Below, in pieces: positions 32,933 to 42,555 of a stretch of 64,000 nt of DNA. The notes below the pieces were generated by a model. The model was not told the origin of the DNA. It saw only the letters and a program-made list of their open reading frames with translations, and did no database searches. The stretch lies in assembly GCA_030407315.1 (NCBI GenBank), contig JALQPE010000345.1:1-64000 (forward strand). Reading direction: 5' to 3'. Every line of letters begins with the position of its first letter. Within the stretch, counting starts at the first letter, position 1. The stretch is from Asparagopsis taxiformis. Its lineage: Eukaryota; Rhodophyta; Florideophyceae; Bonnemaisoniales; Bonnemaisoniaceae. A program made the translations under genes and the position numbers.

Positions 32933-34030
32933 CTACATGAGTATTTGTCGACCAGACAGCGAGTCCATGTCACCCGGTGAAATCGGGGCAACATCCCTGC
33001 TTTTGTCCACACCCGGCGCAGCATAGCCCTGGTACCTTCGTCGCACTTTGAACGCCATAAGCGCCACAGCCAGAAAAACAGCGATGGAAATGCCTTGAAA
33101 AAGAACAGTTTGGAAAGGAATGTCTGTTTTCGTCTGAGATTAGACCTACATTGCCAGTGTCAAGATTCTTCTTTCTCACTAGAAACGTCTTTGTTACGGA
33201 GTCGAACCTACGCATACCGGTCATGCATTCCCGTCGAGTGGCAAGCGGGCCCGGGACAGTGCGGTTGTCTGTCTATGCTTAATATTGTGAAGTTGGACAG
33301 TAGTAGTCATCAAATACCGGAAGTATTACTGCAGCTCCGCTATATTCTACAAGCACTGTGAGCTTACCGTCACTGGCTTTGTGCAATTCCTTCATCACGG
33401 TGGACTTTTACGGGGGATATAAGCCTTTAAAGACGCCCATCGCGGACAGAGCGACTTAAAGCATAGTGTCATGCGCAGAATACAGCACAACTTGAAACTA
33501 TTCTGGGGTTCTTGTGGGAGCACGCCCTTGTCATGTATATCAGTAAGAGCCATGAGCTCTTTGATGTCATTGAGGAGGCCCGAGCGTAAACGATTAACCT
33601 CTTTACCGTCGTTTCCATACTTCCGAAGCCAATTGGACAAGTTTCTGGCGTGGGACACTAATTCGGGAGTGGCACACTTTTGCAAGGGAATGCCGTGCGC
33701 AGAATGTACATTCCAGGTACCAGATAGATCGGATAGGTCGAACAGATTAAACACGTCCTTACTACCCGCAACCCTTTTGACCGCATTTAAAACGGCTGCA
33801 TTTTTGGGATTCACTTCGCGGAATCGTGCAGAGGCTCTTTTCTCGGTCACGAGAGCGTCATGACTTGGACAGTGTATGTCTGGAATAAGCATGTCTTCCG
33901 TCTCTGTTGATGTCGTATGAACGGGAATGATCTGAATACGATGCGGTAGGCCAAACCCCATTTCGGTGGGGGCATCGTGACCAATATGCTCGCTAACGTC
34001 GGGGAAACTTGCTATGCTCTGTAAATCTTA
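32933..34030 (-). pseudogene. Captured membrane histidine acid phosphatase, C-terminal two thirds
   Basis: Minus strand text QIIPVHTTSTETEDMLIP, then HCPSHDAL, then after a frame change near 33,485 VVLYSAHDTML, matches the histidine acid phosphatase clade 2 (PF00328): the VHT/CP segment and the SAHDT motif holding the proton donor. The N-terminal RHGxRxP motif is not present. Later the text VLFQGISIAVFLAVALMAF forms one transmembrane helix followed by KVRRR, so the parent was a type I membrane enzyme like lysosomal acid phosphatases. Stops (TAA twice near the SAHDT region and more toward the membrane part) and at least one frameshift break it. The start at about 34,030 follows TTTACAG, which could be a splice acceptor. 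Confidence 0.65.
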
Positions 34031-34210
34031 CAAATATCCTCGATTTGCTATTCTGAAAAAAAAATATATGTAATCTCTCTGTATCATCTATGAGACCTCC
34101 TCATATCATCCCAAAAAATTATCAGTACTCCTTGAATCCTCGTTTTGAACCCATTCGACTCCATGTATATTCCATATATCGTCTAGTTCGCATGCTGTTG
34201 TCCACTAGGG

Positions 34211-34498
34211 TTCCAGGGCGCCATATCTCTGCAAGTCACCGGGAAGATGGTCTAGAAGATGGAACTTGAAAGTTTTGAGACCTGTGGTGTGGAATGGGCC
34301 GAGGGTGGAGAGCATTGATTGTTTGAAATAGGAAATGGAGTTCTGGAGGATTTGTAGTTCGGCGGCAGTCCAGTGCTTGATGCGACCGCGTTTCATGACC
34401 CATGCGACGAGGTCAGAGTATTGCGTGCAGATGGAAGTGAGGGGGGCTGTATCTACTTCGTCACAGCATGTGTCAATGAATGCTGCGATGAAAGGGAA
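34211..34498 (-). pseudogene. Outer CACTA/Plavaka-type transposase, segment 3
   Basis: 96 codons between the two large insertions. Text: FPFIAAFIDTCCDEVD, YSDLVAWVMKRGRIKHW, FHTTGLKTFKFHLLDHL, GDLQRYGAL. The KFHLLDHL-type motif is frequent in CACTA-superfamily transposases. Joined to segment 2 it reads VDMVFPFIAAFID with no lost or extra residue. Includes the TTC and AA target duplications at its ends. Confidence 0.75.
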
Positions 34499-34525
34499 CA
34501 CTACGGTGTTGGGAATGAAAAAAGA

Positions 34526-34890
34526 CAGTAAATTTACTGTCTGAGACAGTAAAAATTACTGTCTGGCCAAGACAGTGCGCGGAGACAGTAAAATTTACTG
34601 TCTGGAAATTTCAGAATACTGCTGCAGCAATAAACTGGCACGAAATCTGGGCAGTACCAAAAACAGTAAAATTTACTGTCCAGAACAGTAAATTTTACTG
34701 TCCGGAAGTGTTGCCGCCAGACAGTATGTGCAGACAGTACATTTTACTGTCTGAGGCAATGCATTGTATTGTATTACTGCACTGTCTGGGTAAATCTGTA
34801 GACAGTAGTGTAGATAGCAAATTGTATTGTCTCCGGGTAGTACCGTGCATTGGTTCACAACACTGTCTGGTGGAGTGGACTTGAGAGGAA
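34526..34890. repeat. Left subterminal repeat array of the 14.7-kb element
   Basis: About ten copies of ACAGTAAA and TTTACTGTCTG in both orientations, several fused as ACAGTAAAATTTACTGTC palindromes. The same motif set is near the right end (48,560-49,150), which supports that the two ends belong to one element. Confidence 0.8.
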
Positions 34891-36500
34891 ATAAGGATCA
34901 TAGTGTTAGTATGGAGGTAAATATTGGAATGGTGTGTGGTATAAGACTATAGTAATTGTGATGAAGCTCTACAGATAGTTGGATGTAGGGAAGCTAGATG
35001 CTGAATAGAACGTTGTAGACAGAAAGATTGGGAGAATTAAACATATCTGGTGTGAGGGACGTTGGAGAGTATCATGGAAACGTGAGTGGGAATGGTGCGA
35101 GTGGGATTAGTGGAGTGATGGGAAATGAACTTGGGGAGAAATCGTTCATTTTTGTGACAGCATATTCACTGGCACCATGCCTGCAGCAGACATCACACTG
35201 GCAATGTTTTGTATCTGGTTTCACACTACGCCGCCCCTAATTTTGATGTGCACGTTGTTGGAAGCATTGCAAAATTTCCACCAGACCATCGACGGTCTCC
35301 GCAGCGATCGCTGCGGATATCCGTAGAGACGTACCATATGGTACGTCTCTTTTGAAACAGCGAGCGGATCCAATTCTATTACGCAAGGCCTTGGTGTTCG
35401 TCTCTGCAAATTTGGATTTTGCATGCAGCTGTTCACACACTCCATTTTCCATATATGAACGTTATAACGTCCGTTAAATAGTGCGCTTCAGCAACGACAA
35501 AAGCATGGCAGAGCATTCCGCAACAATTCAACCACATACTGAGCTATGTTAACATATTGCAAGCGCTCAGTATGAATTGCATTGATCATCTTTTTTCAAC
35601 AACATATCCTTGCACTTCGTGCAGCATAACTTTCTTCCCACGTGCATAGCGCGGCAGTCATTCTCCATATTTACGCAAATCTCTGCGTGCACCGGTACTT
35701 GCCGCTGATCCAGACGCTGCATTTGCGCAACCTCTTCCGAATGCACACATTTTTGCTGTGCACGTGGAATCCAACACATCTACAAGAGTTTCATCTCGAC
35801 AGCTCGCGATGTTAATATGCGCGGCATTCACCGAGCAAGCGATTCATGTTGAATCTGTTTGCACGCTCAATCACACCTGTGTCATGCAAAGCAAGACAGG
35901 CCTTGTGTCAGATTATGGACTCTTCTACATCCATGCCGGCATGAAACGGCCGTTACTGGAATGATTTATCGCCGAGGAGGAAAACGTGCAGGCGATGTAC
36001 ATGCTTGTATTGTTAAATACTAGAAATTTTCCATTCCATCCCGACGAGCAACACGCTGTTGAACTGCTCTACCGCTGCATCGCATTTATCTTGCTGAAAT
36101 CTTCTGCACTAGAATGCATGAAATCCGGGTTGACGAGATGCGAGCCGCTGAGCATTGATCACCCAATCTGCCCGCAATACTTTGAAATTGTTAGGACAGC
36201 CTTTAGGTGATCATGCATCTGAGGGACCGCAATTAAACAATCCACGTTGTAAATTAATATAATATTTGAATTGATCCATAAATTTCCATCCGTCTGTCTA
36301 TCCATCAGTTCTATCCATCCATCATTCGAATCCACAACTTGCATTCTCTATCGCGTATTCTCTCTGCACATCTGCCCAACCATACGACGTCGCAACAGCT
36401 GATCTAACCTCTCCGACTCCAATCCTCTCTGTCTCCAGTACATCTTCACGTCAGCAACCTCCTCAGTCTACCTACTCCAACCGCTCGCTGCCTCACACTC
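34891..36500. other. No recognised gene; palindromes and small open frames
   Basis: Several open frames of 60-75 codons on both strands (for example 35567-35779 minus, with CCTKCKDMLLKK; 35986-36210 plus, with PDEQHAVELLYRCIAFILLK) look partly coding but match no family I know. Perfect palindromes at 35299-35316 and 35325-35350. This may be decayed coding DNA or promoter DNA of the NB-ARC gene. Confidence 0.35.
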
Positions 36501-36682
36501 CCGCTGAAGCTCCAGCCGAAGCTCTCGTCGCATCCTTTACACCACCTGCTCTGTTTGAACCACTGACGTCCTCTCTGCCTTCACATCTGTCTCCGCTCCA
36601 ATCATCTCCTCTACATAATCCCTCTGTTTCTCCCGTTGATATCGATACGAACCCTGCATCTGACACCATCTCTCTCACCACT

Positions 36683-38881
36683 ATGGACACCCATACTACC
36701 CTATCCAGCCAATCGCCCTCTACTGCATCCATGCCTCCGTCCTCCGTTCATCACCATCTTCACCACCCACACCCCTCTTCCGTTTCGTCTCACCCCTACG
36801 CAGCCCCATCCCCCAACCATCCGCCTTCTACGTACCTCTGAATCTTCCCCAAGTCGTCCTCGACTTTTCCTGAAACTCGCGCACCCCAGAAAGCAAAGCC
36901 AAGACAGCCGTCCTATCCGAAGACCCAAATCAAAACACCATAGCTGTTGTTGGCATGGGTGGCGCAGGAAAAACAACCATCCTGCGCGCCCTCGGCAGAC
37001 ATGAACACGTCTGGGCCAAGTTCAGCGACGGCGTGTGGTTCATACAACTCGGTCATGACGCCACTGTGCACACGCTTCTGAACGAGATGGAAGATGTTGT
37101 CACCGAAGCACTCCCAGATTTCCTTCCCAGCTTCACCCGACTCGCAGCCAAGTCTAGTAAGCACCTCAGATTGATGAACATGCTGACGGACCATCTCGCC
37201 TCCAAGCATTTCCTCCTTATCTTTGACGACGTCTGGGACCTCGACACCAATGTGTACACATTGGTGGAAGAGGTATGTACAGGTGTACAAAAGATGGAGG
37301 GAACGTGTTGTAAGGTGTTATCGTCGACGAGAAATGAGGCGATTGGGCGTGTACATGATCTGTCGATTGGAGTAAGTACTGAAGACCGGCGCGGGGATAG
37401 AAGTGTCGATATTGTATTCTGCTACTGTGGGATCGACAAAGAGGGGATAGGAAGATTTACGGCTGAAAATCGGGATGCACTAGAGAGAATAATCGAGATT
37501 TGTGATGGACTACCGCTGGCACTGAGTGTTGCTGGGTCTGCAATGCAAGATGTGCTAGGGAGAGGGATGGGTGGGTGTGTGGGAAATGGAATAGAGGAAT
37601 ACTGGAAGAGTCTGGAGGCGAAGTCTGGACAGCTTGGAGATGCAGAAAGTGGGATTAGGCATGGTGGACTGAAGGTGGCGGTGGAGACGAGTTTATGGTC
37701 ACTTGAGAAGAAATGGATGCGGGAGAGCGTGACAGTGGGAGAAATGTTTCGTTCGTTTTGCATTGTAGAAAAGCATAAGATTCTTCCATCGTGTGCGATT
37801 GAGAAGATTTGGGGAGTAGGTGAGGGGCTGTGGGCAATGAGGATGTTTTTACTGCACAGTCTTGTATCACTTGTAGAAGATGAGGGTGGAAGGGGCTAGG
37901 AGTACGACTGCACGATATGGTGCAAAAAATGTGTGTGAAAAAGGCGGACGAGAAGGAAGGTGTACGGTTCTGGCACAAGAGACTAGTTGATGGATACGGA
38001 GCGTGGGTTGTGGGGAATGGAAGCAGTAGAGATGGTGGGAATAATGGGATGACAATGGGAAGTGAATGTAGACATGTTGAATGGTGGAAGATAGACAGCG
38101 GTGACGAGTACATAGTTGAAAATATAGTGCGGCATCTACTCGGTGCTGGACTAGTAATTGAGACACTGGAACTGCTCACCGACTATTGATGGGTAGAGCG
38201 AATGAATGACGGCAAGAACCAAGCTCCGTTTCAAAAGGTGATGAGCGAACTGCAGTTATTGAAGATGTATTTAATGGAGAATGAGAAGATTGAAACAGCG
38301 AGAAATGTAACAAGCGACATAGAAGTTTTAATCAACGTAATGGGGCTCTGCATGCACCGTATTGCGTGCAAAATCGGGAGGACTGTACATTCCAGTTGTA
38401 TGGAAGATTGCGAGATGTGAGAAGCGAGAGCGGAATCGTAAAGCGGCTGGTGTGTAGTATCGACCGGATTGCTGCTAGGAAGTGGACCATGAAGGAGTTG
38501 ATGTGTTTCCTGGAGCGATTCTGTGAGAATGGGGAGCGTGGAATGCTTATCATTCCTTTGTTCTATTGGCTGAAGCTGGATGAGTGCAAGGATGAACATT
38601 CGCTGTTCAGCATGGTTGATGAAAATGGACACAGCGTGTTCATCACGGAGGGCTTTCTGCAGCGAATGGTGCAGGAGAAAGAGTATCAAATCGGAGATGT
38701 GGTCAAGGCGCTGCAGTCGATGAGGAGCCTGACTGGGATCGAGAATAGTGAGGGAGTGACGAATGGGAAACCTGTAGAGGACAAGGAGAAACAGAATGTG
38801 TTTGTGAAGAGGATAGCGAAGGCGATTGTAGAGGGGAAGGAGAGGCTGGAAAGTGGAGGTGCGGCTGGTCCTAGTGGCTAA
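36683..38881 (+). pseudogene. NB-ARC (NLR/STAND-type) ATPase gene, frameshifted
   Basis: Core frame 36955-37899: P-loop VVGMGGAGKTTIL, Walker B FLLIFDDVWD, RNBS-B-like VLSSTRNEA and ICDGLPLALSVAG (GLPL box) give a clear NB-ARC nucleotide switch, as in plant NLR and animal APAF-1 proteins. After a frame change near 37,890 the text VRLHDMVQKMC and WHKRLVDGYGAWV continues with YIVENIVRHLLGAG (winged-helix and adaptor region). One in-frame TGA at 38187-38189 (DY*WVER; plausibly a former CGA) and another frame change near 38,365 follow. The N-terminus (from about ATG 36683, Ser/Pro/His-rich) is also shifted. Cargo of the 14.7-kb element. Predicted role: ligand-sensing switch protein. Its partner and trigger are unknown. 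Confidence 0.75.
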
Positions 38882-39527
38882 TGCCTTGGAGGGTTGCACT
38901 AAATCGAATTGAATTTTTAGTTTTGTTCAGTTACGCTGGTAAAGAAGTTCAATACGTTCTCGTGTCTCTTGTTCAGGACGACTTAACTGTCTGTGTCATG
39001 ATGTGGTCGAAGAGGGTGAGCATCGAGGCGGGAGTATGCGACGATATTATCAGATGGCGATGAAGTGCGGGCACGATTGATATTCTGTGACTACGAGTTT
39101 TGCGCAACGGGAGGAGGACAGTGCTACAGATCGTATGCGTAGGGGTAATGGATCATTGCGTTGCGTCGAATAATACGCGGAGCGAACCGACAGATCCGGC
39201 CCATGGACTGGTGTGGCGGTTGTCGTCTCATTCATTCAAATGATGGGATGTGCAGTGGACGACTCGTGGGACAACACACTTCGGATGGATTGCGATAGTA
39301 TGGAAGACGCTCTTGTCGCGGCGCTATGCGATTTGCAGACACTACTCGCAGGATGGGTCGGTCGACTACGGATGATCCGGCTGGCGGGGACAGCTTTTTC
39401 TCTATCGGGGCTGGTGCGTAGCGGTAACTTCGAAGAAAACGCGGCGATCGAGGGCGGGGAGAGACGCGCTTACTTGATCAACGACCCGTTTGCAGATGGA
39501 CTATCGGCACAAGCTGCTGTTAGTTGA
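38881..39527 (+). pseudogene. Probable WD40-like remnant after the NB-ARC gene
   Basis: Text such as DDSWDNTLRMDCDSME resembles the SGSWDNTLRVWD blade motif of WD40 repeats, and other frames upstream give related weak matches. The region carries many stops and frame changes. NB-ARC followed by WD40 repeats is a known architecture (APAF-1 type), so this would be the sensor end of the gene. The evidence is one reasonable blade only. Confidence 0.35.
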
Positions 39528-40111
39528 ATCAAGATCGGGGAGAAATAAGCGGAGGAAACCTTGGGAACATGCTAAATGTTCGAAACAAGGCGCGATAGAT
39601 GCGCGAAAAGAAATATTTTCCGAAACTTGCTAAATACAGAAATCCGTTCCGCAGCGCAGCGTGGTGTATGTCTTGGTATGCATCTACAGCGGAGACTAAA
39701 TTTGTCTGCCACAGCGCCACACCAACCCATCCATCGCTGCCGCTGTCATCGTTCCCCGACCCGGACCGCAACCTGCTTCGCTAACAATTAGCGATCCCGT
39801 TAGGCTGCTATTTTCCGAGGAGGTGGCGCACTAGCATGGCGCGAAATGATCTCCTTTTGCCACCATAGGGAATGCTGGCGAATGCGCCCATTATGGATCC
39901 AACATTTCTCGTTTGTGGTTTTTTACGCCGGAGAGGTTTATGCTATGCCGATATTGTCGCCGACCACATTGTATTTTGCACAAGATGATTAACGTAATAC
40001 GGGTTGCTGGGTTGGCGTAATGACACTGTCGCCTCAAGATGCGGTAAGGAAGCAGGCTATGAAAGAACTGGTGTTTCTCCGGAATGATTCAGTATAGATT
40101 GCGAATGTGAG

Positions 40112-40333
40112 ATGATCACCAATGCTGTTTTCTATTGGATGGCGCTTGACGATTGTAGGAATGCGAATAGTCTGTTCGGTATGGCAGCTGAGTATGAGCA
40201 AAGTGCGTTTATCGCTGAGCAGCTCAATGGACATGCTGCCATGATGGGCTTCTTCATCGGTGTTGTGACTGGGGCAGTGACCAGCAAGGGGATTATTGAG
40301 CAGTTGAAGATCATCTTTTCACCGCTGTTGTAA
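40112..40333 (+). pseudogene. Diverged partial copy of the NB-ARC gene's C-terminal region
   Basis: FYWMALDDCRNANSLFGM here parallels FYWLKLDECKDEHSLFSM at 38,562-38,615, and AFIAEQL parallels VFITEGF. This indicates a local duplication about 1.5 kb downstream. The frame is short and no start or end of a complete gene is seen. Confidence 0.5.
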
Positions 40334-40788
40334 GTGTAATGACTAGTGCAGATGTTGTAGATTAGGTTTGTAATGTACATGTGCTGCAGTGATCTAGATT
40401 GCACATGTTAACATGACTAGCAATTGCTAGTCTAGTGCGGAATAAATATCGTACCCATGGACTGTCAGGTATCATGTGATGAGAGTATTGGAACGTTGTA
40501 CTAACTTCGTGTGTTCTCGAATCGCGGATGTACATGGTGGAATAGAGTGGATTTTATGTCAATCAGGCTGTCGCCTGAAGACGAGAGATAAAGCTGCTGT
40601 ACCTATGGTGGATGCAAAGTTGGCATCTGGATATGCAGAGGATGAGAGGATGATATGTTGTTGACACTGATATCAACTGCACGGATGGTTACTGTGTAGC
40701 TAAATTTCTTCATTGGCGAACTTGTGCCAAGCTGCCATAATCATCCATTGGCGGACGCAAGGCACCAGCTAGATTCCATACTTGGTTC

Positions 40789-41043
40789 TCAACTGCCATA
40801 CCGCGCAGCGAAAGCAGTATACTCTAGCGCAGCTGCCTTTGAACGCACATGAATTCCCTTTCGATATCTACGGCTATTGACCTCCATCACCCGTTCCACA
40901 CACCTGGCAATCATGCAATACGACTTCGTCATTCCAGACCCCATGTATACCACCATATGCCCAGACGTAGCATAGCTCCCAGACAGACCACAAAGTACCT
41001 TTGCGACAACATGTGCCTGATACACTAGCTCAGGTTTCGCCAT
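40789..41043 (-). CDS. Unrecognised 84-codon open frame
   Basis: ATG at 41043. Text includes VVAKVLCGLSGSYATSGHM, VYMGSGMTKSYCMIARCVER and a basic SRRYRKGIHVRSK stretch. Composition looks coding, but no family was recognised. It lies between the NB-ARC remains and the satellite-like repeats. A chance frame or a fragment of a longer gene are both possible. Confidence 0.3.
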   Translation of the reverse strand: MAKPELVYQAHVVAKVLCGLSGSYATSGHMVVYMGSGMTKSYCMIARCVERVMEVNSRRYRKGIHVRSKAAALEYTAFAARYGS

Positions 41044-41159
41044 GTCTGAGAGTGCCCGAGTATCGACAAATACATTGCTCTGCGGGGAAGGAGCTGCAGT
41101 AGTTGCAGGACTTACTTCGGGTGACGGTAACAGACTATGAGCTGGTGCGGGAGGACGGG

Positions 41160-41575
41160 ATTTCAGGACAAGCTGTCGGAACTGTAATTACTCTGTTTTC
41201 TTACAGTAAAGTCATCGTTAAGGCGGGTTTTCTTCTTCAGGACAAGCTGTCAGAACTGTAATTACTCTGTTTTCTTACAGCAAAGTCATCGTTAAGGCGG
41301 ATTTGCTTCTTCAGGACAAGCTGTCGGAACTGCTATTCTGTTTTCTTACAGCAGAGGCAGTTTACCCAGGTTACTTACAGCAAAGTCATCTTAACGATGA
41401 CTTTGCTGTAAGAAAAGAAAACATTACAGCAAAGTCATCGTAACGATGACTTTGCTGTAAGAAAACAAAACATTACAGCAAAGTCATCGTAACGATGACT
41501 TTGCTGTAAGAAAACAAAACATTACAGCAAAGTCATCGTAACGATGACTTTGCTGTAAGAAACCATGGTAAACCA
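41160..41575. repeat. Tandem palindromes of the TTACAGCAAAGTCATCG family
   Basis: Three copies of about 75 bp with GGACAAGCTGTC and ACTGTAATTACTCTG come first. Then four head-to-tail copies (period about 52 bp, 41,370-41,565) of a palindrome with arms TTACAGCAAAGTCATCGT and mirror, joined by AAGAAAACAAAACA. The same palindrome forms the ends of the MITEs at 43.3, 44.3 and 45.2 kb. Confidence 0.75.
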
Positions 41576-41639
41576 ACTTCTCTGTAAGCATATGAGAGGG
41601 ACTGATGTTTCTCACTCGGGAAGAAGAAGGAGACGATTT

Positions 41640-42370
41640 CGGACCCCGCGAAAAGGCTGCAAAGTGGTCTGAAAGGGTTGGGGTGGTTCTAGGGAGCACT
41701 AAAACTTGTTTTAATTGCACTCAAAGCTTCTCGCTTGCGTGGAGGGGCTAGTAGAATTCATCGATTTTTGGTCATCAGATTCTCACAACTGGAGATGTGA
41801 TGGTCAAAATTGAACTTTGTCCGAATGATGTGCAAGTGGTCTGTAAGGGTTGGAGTGGCTCTAGGGAGTATGGATAAGTGTTCTATGAGTTCGTAAAGCT
41901 GCTGGCTTGCGCATTAGGGCTGACAGAATGCAACGATTTTTAGTCACCAGATTCCCACAACTGGAGATGTGATGGCCAAAATTGAACTTTGGCAGAACGA
42001 AGTGCAAGTGGTCTGGGAGGGTTGGAGTGGGTCTGGGGAGTACTGTAACCGGTTTTATTCGCCCTGAAAGCTGGTGGCTTGCGAGGTAGAGCTTCTGGAG
42101 TTCACTAATTTTTGCTAGCCAGATTCTCACAACTGGAGATGTGATGGCCAAAATTGAACTTTTGTCGGAACGAAGTGCAAGTGATCCGTTAGGGCTGGAG
42201 TGGCTCTAGGGAGTACGGAAAAGTGTTTTATGCGTCCGTAAAGCTGCTGACTTGCGTTGTAGTGATTCCAGAATGCATCGGTTTTTGGTCACCAGACTCC
42301 CACAACTGGAGATGTGATGGCCAAAATTGAACTTTGTAAGAACGAAGTGCAAATGTTCTGGATGCCTTCA
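41640..42370. repeat. Satellite-like tandem repeat, period about 180 bp, four copies
   Basis: Each copy has TCTCACAACTGGAGATGTG, GCCAAAATTGAACTTTG, GAACGAAGTGCAAGTG, GGTTGGAGTGG and GCTGGCTTGCG in the same order, with about 80-90 percent similarity by eye. Non-coding. Confidence 0.75.
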
Positions 42371-42555
42371 AGTGGCTTGGAAGCGTACTCTGGACAAGTT
42401 TTCGGACCTTGAAGAGGCTCAACTGCACAATGCTGATATTGAAATGAAACATCCATATAGTCCATTTTTAACTAGAACTGCTGGAATGGATTGCGTAGTC
42501 TATAGAGGAGCAATGTAGTTATATAATAGAGCCAGAAGCATGCCTAAACAACCTA

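Larger units (their letters stand above)
21107..34210. mobile_element. 13,104-bp CACTA-type transposon carrying host gene fragments
   Basis: Ends CCCTAGTGGACA (21107-21118) and TGTCCACTAGGG (34199-34210) are exact inverted repeats, flanked by TTC at 21104-21106 and 34211-34213. The element interrupts the outer transposase; deleting it with one TTC restores the frame. Contents in order: tnp2-type transposase (minus), accessory gene (plus), tRNA-like sequence, then fragments related to GT14 glycosyltransferase (+), DUF1415 (-), NCAPG2 (+), AI-2E transporter (-), an unknown ORF (+) and histidine acid phosphatase (-). All the host-like pieces are broken. This is the pattern of a gene-capturing (Pack-type) CACTA element. 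TIR length and 3-bp duplication agree with the CACTA superfamily. Confidence 0.88.

Noticed and set aside
28420..34030. Alternative genetic code with reassigned stop codons
   Set aside because: TAA, TAG and TGA all appear inside gene remnants, while gag, the Tudor-like gene, the 12.3-kb gene and the outer transposase use normal stops and have none inside. Decay fits better.
27054..34030. Ordinary host gene cluster rather than transposon cargo
   Set aside because: The exact 12-bp TIRs, 3-bp duplication and restoration of the outer transposase frame at 21107 and 34210 show that the whole block moved as one unit; every gene in it is truncated or broken.
41370..41565. CRISPR array
   Set aside because: The repeated palindrome has nearly identical spacers and forms the ends of nearby MITEs; no cas genes; eukaryotic context.
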